From contig RKQB01000001.1 in the NCBI GenBank assembly GCA_003797895.1, positions 62,001 through 126,000 of the forward strand: DNA of 64,000 bases, given 5' to 3'. This DNA is from Cyclobacteriaceae bacterium YHN15. GTDB taxonomy: Bacteria; Bacteroidota; Bacteroidia; Cytophagales; Cyclobacteriaceae. The notes beneath the pieces are model-generated. The model saw only the letters and a program-made list of their open reading frames with translations, ran no database searches and had not been told where the DNA came from. Of this stretch, positions 16,136-24,536 are shown in pieces. The first letter of the stretch is position 1; each line of letters opens with the position of its first letter. Made by a program: the position numbers and the translations under genes.

Positions 16136-18022
16136 ATGAAAATGATTATTCAAAATTCAGGAAGGGCATTGGTACTTGTTCTGGTGTTAACAATGTCTGC
16201 ATGTTTCGAGATCGAGACATTCAATTCCAAGTCCGGAGATGTGGTATTCAAGGGATTTGGTTTAGATTTATTCCAGACAGGAGGAGCTAATGACCGGGTT
16301 CTGGCAGAATCTACGTGGAAGCATGTGTATAAGAATTCGGCCAAGATAGAGATTGAAAACAAGGTCAGCGGACAGAAATATACCCTGGATTACAATCCCA
16401 ACAATTTTACCCAGGCCTACAGGATCACACTTCCTTTCGGAAACTATACTTTCAGCTCAGTGGTGGAGGGAGGAGAATTTGAAGCTTTCCTTCCCTTTGA
16501 GGTGTCGGGAGAATTTACGCTCAGTTCAGAAAGTATGGATATCATCCTTCAGGCCAGCACGGATTATGGTCTGGTGACAGTGAAGAACCAGTATGTGAGC
16601 AGTGCAGCTGTTTCAACGGGCGGGAAGACCCCTGTAAATCTGGCCCTGCTTGGAGATGAGTCCTTTCGATTTATCTATGTGAGGGACGGGATTCCTACCA
16701 AGCTGGAGATTACGGAATCCTATTCGGGCACTACCATAGAAAGGAACTTAAATATTGTCAAATACAGGCACTATAACTTCATTCTTGAACTCAGTGAGGG
16801 GAACGTGAATTTTATAGATCTGGTGATGGGCCCATTTGAGTATGAGGAGGAGGTGATACAGCTGGTCTCGGGAAAGTTCTATGATGCAAACGGTACGATC
16901 AAATGTCCGGATGCCGAACCTGGAGATAAGGGTATGGTAAACGGAAAGCTGTATGAGGCAGTGGATAATGACCTATTGAGACAGAGAATCTATAATAGAT
17001 ACTTTGAAGAAGTAGACATTACCTGTCTCTGTACTTCTTTGGTTACAGATATGAGTGGATTGTTTGAAGGATCCCGTTTTAAAGGGTGGACTTCAATTGA
17101 TCAGCCTATCGGTAACTGGGATGTGAGTAATGTTACAAACATGAGCAGAATGTTCTATCTTTCTGGTAGTTTCAACCAATCAATAGGAAACTGGGATGTG
17201 AGTAATGTTACGAATATGAGCGAAATGTTTTACCAATCGGGCGACTTCAACAAACCCATAGGCATAGGAAACTGGGATGTGAGCAATGTTACAAATATGA
17301 GCGGTATGTTTTATAATTCTGACATTAACCAACCAATAGGAGATTGGAATGTAAAAAATGTTACAGATATGAGTGAAATGTTTTCAAATTCGAAATTTAA
17401 TCAACCTATTGGAAACTGGGATGTGGGAAAAGTAACGACAATGCAATATATGTTTTCAAATACTCCGTTTAATCAACCCATAGGCAATTGGGATGTAAGC
17501 AATGTTACTGATATGTCGTATATGTTCAGTTCTTCACAGTTCAACCAACCCATTGGGAATTGGGATGTAAGTAGTGTTACCAATATGATTTCAATGTTTT
17601 ACACCTCTGTATTCAACCAACCCATAGGCAATTGGAATGTAGGTAATGTTACAAATATGAGTGGAATGTTTGAATATTCAGGATTATTCAACCAACCTAT
17701 TGATAATTGGGATCTAAGCAATGTTACTGATATGACAGGAATGTTTTTTAGTTCGGTATTCAACCAACCTATAGGTAACTGGGATGTAAGTAATGTTACT
17801 AATATGAGAGCAATGTTCGGAGAATCCCTATTCGATCAACCTTTAAGTAATTGGAATGTAAGTAATGTAACAAATATGTCAGGAATGTTCATATCCTCTT
17901 CATTCAACCAAAATATTTCTACATGGTGTGTGACAAATCAAACCTCTGAACCTGGTAATTTCTCATACAATAGTCCACTGACTGAAGAAAACAAACCTGT
18001 TTGGGGGACCTGTCCAGACTAA
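16136..18022 (+). CDS. BspA-like DUF285 (PARCEL) repeat surface lipoprotein
   Basis: The 628-residue protein has a lipoprotein signal (LVLTMSACFEI, lipobox Cys near residue 22). Residues about 25-235 are a beta-rich adhesin-like region. A short CPDAEPGDKGMVNGKLYEAV segment (about 261-280), common before these repeats, follows, and then come 11 copies of a ~25-residue unit with the core NWDVSNVTNMSxMF and FNQPIG spacers (about 320-600). This is the DUF285 / BspA leucine-rich-like repeat known from bacterial and mycoplasma surface proteins and noted for lateral transfer. It is probably surface-exposed and binds a host, matrix or polymer ligand; that is inference. The third repeat carries an extra Ile-Gly from a 6-bp duplication. 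Confidence 0.88.
   Translation: MKMIIQNSGRALVLVLVLTMSACFEIETFNSKSGDVVFKGFGLDLFQTGGANDRVLAESTWKHVYKNSAKIEIENKVSGQKYTLDYNPNNFTQAYRITLPFGNYTFSSVVEGGEFEAFLPFEVSGEFTLSSESMDIILQASTDYGLVTVKNQYVSSAAVSTGGKTPVNLALLGDESFRFIYVRDGIPTKLEITESYSGTTIERNLNIVKYRHYNFILELSEGNVNFIDLVMGPFEYEEEVIQLVSGKFYDANGTIKCPDAEPGDKGMVNGKLYEAVDNDLLRQRIYNRYFEEVDITCLCTSLVTDMSGLFEGSRFKGWTSIDQPIGNWDVSNVTNMSRMFYLSGSFNQSIGNWDVSNVTNMSEMFYQSGDFNKPIGIGNWDVSNVTNMSGMFYNSDINQPIGDWNVKNVTDMSEMFSNSKFNQPIGNWDVGKVTTMQYMFSNTPFNQPIGNWDVSNVTDMSYMFSSSQFNQPIGNWDVSSVTNMISMFYTSVFNQPIGNWNVGNVTNMSGMFEYSGLFNQPIDNWDLSNVTDMTGMFFSSVFNQPIGNWDVSNVTNMRAMFGESLFDQPLSNWNVSNVTNMSGMFISSSFNQNISTWCVTNQTSEPGNFSYNSPLTEENKPVWGTCPD
17096..17925 (+). repeat. Tandem ~75-bp coding repeats (DUF285 units)
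   Basis: Eleven units sharing AACTGGGATGTAAGTAATG-type cores repeat every 72-78 bp. Nucleotide identity is highest among the first three units, suggesting recent duplication at the 5' end of the array. Confidence 0.85.
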
Positions 18023-18055
18023 GTATTTTGGTGTTACGTAAACTATCCATAATTC

Positions 18056-19897
18056 TTATTCCACCGTCACCGACTTCGCCAAATTCCTTGGCTGATCTAC
18101 GTTGCAGCCTCTCATGACGGCGATATGGTAGGATAACTGTTGTAAAGGAACCACCGCCACAAGGGGTACAAAGGCTTCCTCGGTTTCGGGTATTTCGATT
18201 ACGTGGTCTGCCATATGCTTGACAGTGGTATCCCCTTCGGTTACCACAGCAATGATTTTGCCTTTCCTGGCTTTTACCTCCTGGATATTGCTCACTACTT
18301 TTTCGTACGAACTGTCCTTGGTGGCTATAAATACCACAGGCATTTCTTCATCGATCAGGGCAATAGGCCCATGCTTCATTTCCGCAGCAGGATATCCTTC
18401 CGCATGGATATAGGAAATTTCTTTTAATTTCAATGCGCCTTCCAAAGCCACCGGGAAATTATATCCTCTTCCCAGATACAGGAAGTTCCTGGAATCTTTG
18501 TAGGCAGCAGCTATCTCTTTTACCTTATCATTCAATTTCAATGCCCTTTCTACCTTGGATGGAATGGTTTCCAATTCACCCAAAAGCTGCATGTACCTGC
18601 TTTCTGACAAGGTTCCTCTCTGGTAACCCAATTTCAAAGCCATCATGGTCAAAACGGATATTTGGGCAGTGAATGCCTTGGTAGAGGCCACTCCGATTTC
18701 CGGACCTGCGTGGGTATACGAACCTGCATGCGTCGCCCTGGGAATAGAGGATCCCACTACATTACAAACCCCGAAGATGGTGGCACCTTTGGATTTGGCC
18801 AATTCGATGGCGGCCAAGGTATCAGCAGTTTCCCCAGACTGGGAAATCGCTATAACAAAGTCTTTTTCGCTTATAACAGGGTTTCGGTACCTGAACTCAG
18901 AAGCATACTCTACCTCTACCGGAATTCTTGCAAATTCTTCGAACAAGTATTCTGCTACCAAGCCGGCATGCCAGGAGGTTCCGCATGCTGTGATAATAAT
19001 TCTGTCGGCATTTTGGAACTTGTTCATGTAGTCTCTCAGTCCTCCAAGAACAAGTCTCCCATTTTTCGCATCCAACCTGCCTCTCATGCAATCTGCTATG
19101 GATCTGGGTTGCTCGTTGATTTCCTTCAACATGAAATGTTCGTAACCACCCTTTTCAATGGCCTCCAGCTCCATTTCCAATTGATTGATGTAGGGATTGG
19201 TCTCTACATTTTCAATGGTTTTGATCTGGAGCTTGTTGTCTCGGATCACTGCAATTTCATAATCATCCAAATAGACCACTTGATTGGTATACTCAATAAT
19301 AGGGGTGGCATCTGATGCGAGGAAATACTCCTTCTCACCAACACCGATCACCAAAGGAGACCCTTTTCTGGCGGCAATTAAAGTATCGGGTTCCTCTATG
19401 TTCATAATGACAATCGCATAAGCACCCACCACTTTGTGCAAGGCCAGCCTTACTGCTTCTTCAAGACTAATATGGTTGTTGACGTAAATGTCTTCTATGA
19501 ATTTGATGAATACTTCCGAATCGGTTTCGGATTGAAACTGGTATCCTTTATTCATCAGGTCTTTCTTCAGCACATCGTAGTTTTCAATGATCCCATTATG
19601 GATCATGGCAAACTTTTCGCTGGAGGAATAATGGGGGTGAGCATTTACATCATTGGGTTCACCATGGGTTGCCCAACGTGTATGGCCTATTCCTATTTTG
19701 GATTCCAGATTTGAAAAACCATTTAAATGATTTTCAAGCTCCGATACTTTACCTTTTTTCTTGTAAACACTCAGTCCATCAGAATTCAATAATGCGATAC
19801 CTGCACTATCATAGCCTCTATACTCCAATCTTTTAAGGCCTTTGATGATTATTGGCAATGCTTCTTGTTGCCCAACATAAGCTACTATTCCGCACAT
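18056..19897 (-). CDS. glmS: Glutamine--fructose-6-phosphate aminotransferase (isomerising)
   Basis: The 613-residue protein makes glucosamine-6-phosphate from fructose-6-phosphate and glutamine, the first step to UDP-GlcNAc for peptidoglycan and glycans. Residues 1-240 form the class II amidotransferase domain with the Cys2 nucleophile (MCGIVAYVG) and GHTRWATHGEP. Residues about 285-613 are two SIS domains (ACGTSWHAG, SQSGETADTLAAIELAKSKG, and the C-terminal NLAKSVTVE). Length is standard. It is monocistronic with a textbook Bacteroidota promoter (19918-19949) and a leader of only ~15 nt, too short for a glmS ribozyme, which is also not expected in this phylum. Confidence 0.97.
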   Translation of the reverse strand: MCGIVAYVGQQEALPIIIKGLKRLEYRGYDSAGIALLNSDGLSVYKKKGKVSELENHLNGFSNLESKIGIGHTRWATHGEPNDVNAHPHYSSSEKFAMIHNGIIENYDVLKKDLMNKGYQFQSETDSEVFIKFIEDIYVNNHISLEEAVRLALHKVVGAYAIVIMNIEEPDTLIAARKGSPLVIGVGEKEYFLASDATPIIEYTNQVVYLDDYEIAVIRDNKLQIKTIENVETNPYINQLEMELEAIEKGGYEHFMLKEINEQPRSIADCMRGRLDAKNGRLVLGGLRDYMNKFQNADRIIITACGTSWHAGLVAEYLFEEFARIPVEVEYASEFRYRNPVISEKDFVIAISQSGETADTLAAIELAKSKGATIFGVCNVVGSSIPRATHAGSYTHAGPEIGVASTKAFTAQISVLTMMALKLGYQRGTLSESRYMQLLGELETIPSKVERALKLNDKVKEIAAAYKDSRNFLYLGRGYNFPVALEGALKLKEISYIHAEGYPAAEMKHGPIALIDEEMPVVFIATKDSSYEKVVSNIQEVKARKGKIIAVVTEGDTTVKHMADHVIEIPETEEAFVPLVAVVPLQQLSYHIAVMRGCNVDQPRNLAKSVTVE

Positions 19898-19917
19898 AGT
19901 TAAAAATATTTAAAAAT

Positions 19918-19949
19918 CAAATGTAAGTTTTATAAATTACTATAGCAAA
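19918..19949 (-). promoter_or_regulatory. glmS promoter, TTTG-N20-TACATTTG
   Basis: On the minus strand TTTG (19946-19949) and TACATTTG (19918-19925) are separated by 20 nt, a full match to the Bacteroidota primary-sigma consensus, ending 20 nt before the glmS ATG. Confidence 0.8.
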
Positions 19950-19952
19950 AAA

Positions 19953-19995
19953 GAATCCAATAAATCGACTTCTTTAAAATTGACTTATTGGATTC
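19953..19995 (-). terminator. Terminator after the DUF4270 gene
   Basis: GAATCCAATAA (19953-19963) pairs perfectly with TTATTGGATTC (19985-19995), and on the minus strand the stem runs into six Ts (19947-19952). The loop is long (21 nt) but can form a small inner pair. Its T-tract overlaps the -33 box of glmS. Confidence 0.75.
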
Positions 19996-20019
19996 ATTTA
20001 CTTTCTTAAAATAAATAAT

Positions 20020-21420
20020 TTAAAAGGCTCTGGTTCTTGAATAATATATCTTTAAAACCGGACTTTGTGGGTCAATTACAAATTCTCTCAAAGAATGTCT
20101 GTACTCATCAACGCCGCTCACCAATGGATATAAAAGAAAATCTCTTCTCTGTATATTTTTACGGTATATCGCATTCACATGAGATGTAATAGTTTGTCTA
20201 TATATATTTCTCTCTATGTCATGGGCCAAAAGGGAAGGTGAATCTGTAAATATCGGTTCACCGGTTATGGGGTCAACTTGTGGCCTTCCGTCAGGTTGAA
20301 CAGACATAACCCTGCCATCACTCCTTAAAAGTACCCTGTTGGTTTCATTGGTGAACAACATCTGATGAAATTGGGGTGGTCGGTTGGTGGCAACATTTCT
20401 TTCCAAAGGACCCAATTCAAGAATGACTTGATTAAAGGTAACATTTTGAAGTGTATCCAAAAAAGCATCAAGCGGGCTCATATCCAATTTCACCAATAGT
20501 CCAGTACTGTTTTTGGACCCTGCCCTATCTCCTAAATCATAGGCAACAAACGGTTCTCTTATGGCTTCGGTCGGAGTTCCAGTAGGATCGTTGATTATTT
20601 GATTGAAATGCCTGGCAACGTTCAAATTTACTCCTGTCGCAATGGGATAGGCTCTGGAGACAGTGTCTCCTTCATTTCTGTAGAAAAACACAAAACCCGT
20701 ATTATTTCCTGGCCTTACAGTAAATGAGCCTTCTTCTTCTGGATCTCCTTTAAAAACCAGGCCGGGAAGATATTCCCTAAAGGTAAATATGTCAGAGAAT
20801 ATCGTACCGTCTTTGAGCTCTTCAAAAAGCAATTTGGCAAATTCATTATCACTTAGGTCATAATTCACCAAAGTATCCTGGCGTGCTGAAAAATCAAATG
20901 AGGCTTTAAATATTGGATCTTCCTCATAGTCCAGGCCATTGAAATTATAATAATTGATGTCCTGAATTTGTTCTTTCAGACGATGGACCGCTATGCTTTT
21001 TGTGCTGGAAAGGTCATCGGCATTTACAGCCCTAACATTAAAGTTGAACCTGACGGAATCCAATACAGCATTGGTCAGAGGTCTGGTAACGTCTCTGTTG
21101 AACAGTAGCCTGGAATAGGCTATGCCTTCTGTTTTACCAAAAAAGTCACTGACATCCCCCCCGAAAACCAAATTATCCGGGTTTACTGCCAATAATGAGT
21201 CTTGCTTCACAACAGTTACAGATAGGGGGATCTCTTGGTAGACTACCCCTATCTGATTATTGTTGGGATCCAATGCCAAACCTATATTGGATGGATCTTC
21301 ACAGGAACTTATAAAGTGAAAGATGATGAATAGACCAAAGGCCAGCTTAGCCGGCGAGGTCTGTATAGATGTTGTAGTAACTTTCAAAAAGTTGGTCTTC
21401 TTCTTCGCTGTTAATCTCAC
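20020..21420 (-). CDS. DUF4270 lipoprotein
   Basis: The 466-residue protein is of the Bacteroidota-specific DUF4270 family. A lipoprotein signal (LAFGLFIIFHFISSCEDPS) is followed by the conserved NIGLALDP start and a long beta-rich region. The longest frame starts at GTG 21420, overlapping the upstream gene by 74 nt. A TTG at 21387 would still include the signal peptide and reduce the overlap to 41 nt; I cannot choose between them. It is expected to be anchored in the envelope. Function is unknown, though it is regularly linked with a half-length glycogen synthase gene as here. Translational coupling with that gene is likely. Confidence 0.85.
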   Translation of the reverse strand: MRLTAKKKTNFLKVTTTSIQTSPAKLAFGLFIIFHFISSCEDPSNIGLALDPNNNQIGVVYQEIPLSVTVVKQDSLLAVNPDNLVFGGDVSDFFGKTEGIAYSRLLFNRDVTRPLTNAVLDSVRFNFNVRAVNADDLSSTKSIAVHRLKEQIQDINYYNFNGLDYEEDPIFKASFDFSARQDTLVNYDLSDNEFAKLLFEELKDGTIFSDIFTFREYLPGLVFKGDPEEEGSFTVRPGNNTGFVFFYRNEGDTVSRAYPIATGVNLNVARHFNQIINDPTGTPTEAIREPFVAYDLGDRAGSKNSTGLLVKLDMSPLDAFLDTLQNVTFNQVILELGPLERNVATNRPPQFHQMLFTNETNRVLLRSDGRVMSVQPDGRPQVDPITGEPIFTDSPSLLAHDIERNIYRQTITSHVNAIYRKNIQRRDFLLYPLVSGVDEYRHSLREFVIDPQSPVLKIYYSRTRAF

Positions 21421-22159
21421 ACTTCTTGTCTTTTGAGCACTCCTCTATGAGTTGGCTTAGGTTTTCAGATATTTCTTCGCTCTTGATGACCACATCAGCA
21501 TATTCCATTCCAATTTTCAGGAATCCTTCGTAGTCTTTTGATTTGAGAGGAGCAAGAATGGCGTCATCAATATCTACCATTTTGACTTTCTCTAACAAAT
21601 CGTCACCAAATTTATGGGTAAATCCGGTATTATAAATAGCAAATACCGATTTTGTATCCTTAAATAATGGCTCATTTTTATAGGTTGTTTTCAAATACAT
21701 TGGAATCAAGCTGGTCATCCAGTCATTACAATGTACTACATCGGGTGCCCAACCTAATTTTTTAACAGTTTCGATAACACCTTTACAGAAGAAAATGGCT
21801 CTTTCGTCATTGTCTTCATAAAACTTTTCCTGCTTATCGTGGAAAACACTTTTCCTTTGAAAATAATCTTCATTGTCAATGAAGTATACCTGAAGTTTAG
21901 CATTTGGGATAGATGCAACCTTGATAATCAAAGGTTTCTCCTCCTCTCCTACGGCAATGTTAATTCCCGAAAGTCTCACCACCTCGTGCAGCCTGTTCTT
22001 TCTTTCGTTAATAAGTCCAAATCTTGGTACAAGAATACGGATTTCCATTCCTTTTTCCTGCATGGCCTGTGGTAGTGCTCTTACGAAATTGGCTACTTCT
22101 GATGTTTGAAGAAATGGATTAATTTCACTTGCAACGTAGAGGATACGAAGTTTTGACAT
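21347..22159 (-). CDS. Half-length glycogen/starch-synthase-like protein (GT5 N-terminal domain)
   Basis: The 270-residue protein matches the N-terminal Rossmann domain of GT5 glycogen synthases (KLRILYVASEINPF, VRALPQAMQEKGMEIRILVP, VVHCNDWMTSLIPMYLK). It lacks the entire C-terminal GT-B domain. The KTGGL-type ADP-glucose loop is replaced by LQTSEVANF (residues 17-25), so it is unlikely to be a classical glycogen synthase. It is a recurring Bacteroidota protein of unclear role. I start it at ATG 22159 because MSKLRILYVASE is where family similarity begins; 21 extra upstream codons are ignored. It has a TAACTTTG -7 box 34 nt upstream and overlaps the DUF4270 gene. Confidence 0.8.
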   Translation of the reverse strand: MSKLRILYVASEINPFLQTSEVANFVRALPQAMQEKGMEIRILVPRFGLINERKNRLHEVVRLSGINIAVGEEEKPLIIKVASIPNAKLQVYFIDNEDYFQRKSVFHDKQEKFYEDNDERAIFFCKGVIETVKKLGWAPDVVHCNDWMTSLIPMYLKTTYKNEPLFKDTKSVFAIYNTGFTHKFGDDLLEKVKMVDIDDAILAPLKSKDYEGFLKIGMEYADVVIKSEEISENLSQLIEECSKDKKCEINSEEEDQLFESYYNIYTDLAG

Positions 22160-22192
22160 ATCTTGTTGTTTTATTGAGGGATAATAATCGCA

Positions 22193-22200
22193 CAAAGTTA
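22193..22200 (-). promoter_or_regulatory. Putative -7 box TAACTTTG for the glycogen-synthase-like gene
   Basis: It is an exact TAnnTTTG match in the divergent gap with panC, 33 nt before the start. No clear -33 TTG is present. Confidence 0.55.
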
Positions 22201-22221
22201 CAAAAAAAACTGGTAAAGTCA

Positions 22222-22250
22222 TTGTTTTTCTAAATTATAACATAGTTTTG
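22222..22250 (+). promoter_or_regulatory. panC promoter, TTG-N18-TAGTTTTG
   Basis: TTG at 22222-22224 and TAGTTTTG at 22243-22250 are separated by 18 nt, and the -7 box lies 32 nt before the GTG start of panC. Confidence 0.65.
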
Positions 22251-22282
22251 CCTCTATTTTATATTCCTTAAAAGCAAATTCT

Positions 22283-23131
22283 GTGCATATCCTCCATACC
22301 AAAGAGGCCGTCAAATCATTCAGGCAAAATCTGCCAAAAGACCAAATCACCATCGGTTTTGTCCCTACAATGGGGGCATTGCACAAAGGTCATTTGGAAT
22401 TAGTGAAAAAAGCGAAAGAATCTGCTAATGTGGTCGTGGTCTCAATTTTTGTAAATCCCACACAATTCAATAATTTGAATGATTTTTCTAATTACCCCAA
22501 AACCTTGGATAAGGATTTGGAAATGTTGAGAAATATGGAGGTAGATTGTGTATTTGTGCCTGATAGTCAGGAGATTTACCCCAATCAGCCCAAACTTAAG
22601 ATTGATTTTGGGGATTTGGAAAGGGTGCTGGAAGGCTCCTTCAGGCCAGGACATTTTAATGGAGTCGGTATAGTGGTTTCTAAACTGTTAAATATCGTTA
22701 AGCCTCATAAAGCATTCTTTGGACAAAAGGATTTGCAACAGGTAGCAGTGATCAAAAGGCTTGTTGAAGATCTGTCTTTTGATGTGGAAATTTCGGTTGT
22801 ACCAACTGTTAGGGAAGAGGATGGATTGGCCTTGTCATCCAGAAATTTAAGACTGGGTCAAGAAGATCGATTGAAGTCACTAATACTGTTTAAAGCATTA
22901 ACTTTTTCAAAAGCTGAACTTTTAGCGGGGAGGCATTGGTTAGACATCCGTAATGATGTTAATATGATGTTTGTCGAACAGCAAGGGGTTGACTTGGAAT
23001 ATTTTGAACTTGTTCATTCAAATGAAATGAGAATTCTTGACGGGTTGGTTCCTGAAATTCCAATATCCTTATGTGCAGCAGCCTATGTGGGAGGAGTGAG
23101 GTTGATAGACAATATATCTGTAATTGATTAG
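22283..23131 (+). CDS. panC: Pantothenate synthetase
   Basis: The 282-residue protein condenses beta-alanine with pantoate using ATP, the last step of pantothenate synthesis. Visible motifs are FVPTMGALHKGHLELV (HxGH nucleotide site), SIFVNPTQFN, FGQKDLQQVAVIKRLV and EEDGLALSSRN (KMSKS-like loop). Length is standard. The start is a GTG; MHILHTKEAVKSF matches the family start. It is followed 21 nt later by panD, which supplies its beta-alanine, then by two membrane-protein genes up to a terminator at 25262. Confidence 0.97.
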   Translation: MHILHTKEAVKSFRQNLPKDQITIGFVPTMGALHKGHLELVKKAKESANVVVVSIFVNPTQFNNLNDFSNYPKTLDKDLEMLRNMEVDCVFVPDSQEIYPNQPKLKIDFGDLERVLEGSFRPGHFNGVGIVVSKLLNIVKPHKAFFGQKDLQQVAVIKRLVEDLSFDVEISVVPTVREEDGLALSSRNLRLGQEDRLKSLILFKALTFSKAELLAGRHWLDIRNDVNMMFVEQQGVDLEYFELVHSNEMRILDGLVPEIPISLCAAAYVGGVRLIDNISVID

Positions 23132-23152
23132 TTTTGCGGAAAATTTAAGGTA

Positions 23153-23500
23153 ATGCACATTCAGGTATTAAAGTCAAAAATACATAGGGTAAAAATTACC
23201 CAAGCGGAATTACATTATGTGGGCAGCATCACTGTAGACAGGGATTTGATGGATGCAGCCAATATTATTGAAAATGAGAAAGTCCAGATTGTAAACATTA
23301 ATAATGGAGAACGGCTTGAGACCTATGTTATTAAAGGTGAAAGAGGTAGTGGTATGATTTGTTTAAATGGCCCCGCCGCAAGAAAAGCACAGGTCGGTGA
23401 TATAATCATAATCATTTCCTACTGTTCCATGGATTTTGAAGAAGCCAAAAAGCACACACCTGTGGTGATTTTTCCAGATGACCACAATAAATTGATTTAA
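23153..23500 (+). CDS. panD: Aspartate 1-decarboxylase
   Basis: The 115-residue pyruvoyl enzyme converts aspartate to beta-alanine for PanC. The self-cleavage site Gly24-Ser25 sits in HYVGSITVD, and the catalytic Tyr and Asn-Gly region ([32 protein letters not shown]) is intact. Length is normal for the proenzyme. It is co-transcribed with panC and directly abuts the next gene (1 nt gap). Confidence 0.97.
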   Translation: MHIQVLKSKIHRVKITQAELHYVGSITVDRDLMDAANIIENEKVQIVNINNGERLETYVIKGERGSGMICLNGPAARKAQVGDIIIIISYCSMDFEEAKKHTPVVIFPDDHNKLI

Positions 23501-23501
23501 A

Positions 23502-24503
23502 GTGAGATTGAATAACAAACAATGGATTCAGGTGCTGCTGTCTTTTATGGTAGCCATCTGGATCTTTTGGTTTCTATACAAGGACATCAAGATTCAAAGC
23601 CTTTTGGATGTATTGGAGGAAACTTCCTTTATATGGATTATAGCTTCAATACTTGTCTCTTTAATCGGCTATTGGATCAGGGCATGGAGATGGAAAATTT
23701 TGATTGAAGCGGGAGAGAAAATCCAGGTTAAAACCTGGAGGTCATTTATAGCTTTGATGATAGGCAATCTTACCAATTTATTGGTTCCAAGGGCTGGAGA
23801 AGTGGGAAGATGTATTGTGTTAAGTAAAACCGAAGATCAGCAAATGGGGAAATTGCTTGGAACAGTAATTTTGGAAAGAACCATTGACATGTTGTTCTTG
23901 GTCATTACCATGTTCTTGGCATTTATTCTGGAGGGCGGAGTATTTGTCCGATTGTTTCGTGATTTGGTTTCTTTGGATAGTTTGGCAGAAAGCCTGTTTT
24001 ATTTCTTACCTCTTGTAATTGGAGGGTCGGTGGTTGCTGCTATTTTCTTTTATTTTGTATTCCAGAAATACAGGGATAGTGGTTTCCTTAAAAAAATAAA
24101 ACACTTTTTAAGGGATATGGTCAATGGCTTTATAAGTGTAAAAAAAGTAAAAGGGCAGTTTGCTTTTTGGTTGAGCTCTGCAAGCATTTGGATTATCTAT
24201 TTTTTGATGATGCTTTTTGTAGCCTGGGCTATTCCTTCTACTGCCAGTTTGTCATTGAGCGCTGTCTTAATGGTAATGGTTATGGGCAGTATTGGCATGG
24301 TTGCACCTGTACAGGGAGGAATAGGAACCTTTCATGCATTAGTGGCCTTTATTTTGATGACATACGGTTTATCGAATGAAGAGGGAAAAATATTTGCCGT
24401 TATTGTTCATGGCAGTCAAGTTTTGACAGTAATTGCAGCTGGTCTTGGTTCAATAGGGATTTTCTTTAAAATTACAGGACAAAAGACATCTAAATCTTAT
24501 TAA
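23502..24503 (+). CDS. Lysylphosphatidylglycerol synthase TM-domain (flippase-like) protein
   Basis: The 333-residue membrane protein has about eight hydrophobic segments. The family signature IGYWIRAWRW followed by LMIGNLTNLLVPRAGEVGR is typical of PF03706 proteins, and MVAPVQGGIGTFHALVAF marks the C-terminal half. It lacks any soluble transferase domain, so it is not MprF itself. Family members are proposed lipid flippases or envelope glycolipid proteins; a precise role is unknown. The start is a GTG 1 nt after panD, so it is translationally linked to the pan genes, probably for transcription only. Confidence 0.85.
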   Translation: MRLNNKQWIQVLLSFMVAIWIFWFLYKDIKIQSLLDVLEETSFIWIIASILVSLIGYWIRAWRWKILIEAGEKIQVKTWRSFIALMIGNLTNLLVPRAGEVGRCIVLSKTEDQQMGKLLGTVILERTIDMLFLVITMFLAFILEGGVFVRLFRDLVSLDSLAESLFYFLPLVIGGSVVAAIFFYFVFQKYRDSGFLKKIKHFLRDMVNGFISVKKVKGQFAFWLSSASIWIIYFLMMLFVAWAIPSTASLSLSAVLMVMVMGSIGMVAPVQGGIGTFHALVAFILMTYGLSNEEGKIFAVIVHGSQVLTVIAAGLGSIGIFFKITGQKTSKSY

Positions 24504-24536
24504 ATTCGTAACAACAAAAGCAAAAATATAGAAGCT

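Noticed and set aside
17096..17925. CRISPR-like regular repeats
   Set aside because: The ~75-bp repeats are in frame, imperfect and encode a known protein repeat (DUF285).
18203..19315. Several plus-strand frames within glmS
   Set aside because: They lie wholly opposite a highly conserved gene and have no recognisable domains.
19898..19917. glmS ribozyme or riboswitch in the leader
   Set aside because: The predicted leader is about 15 nt, too short for such an element.
22160..22222. Longer start for the glycogen-synthase-like gene
   Set aside because: It would run over the TAACTTTG promoter box, and similarity begins at ATG 22159.
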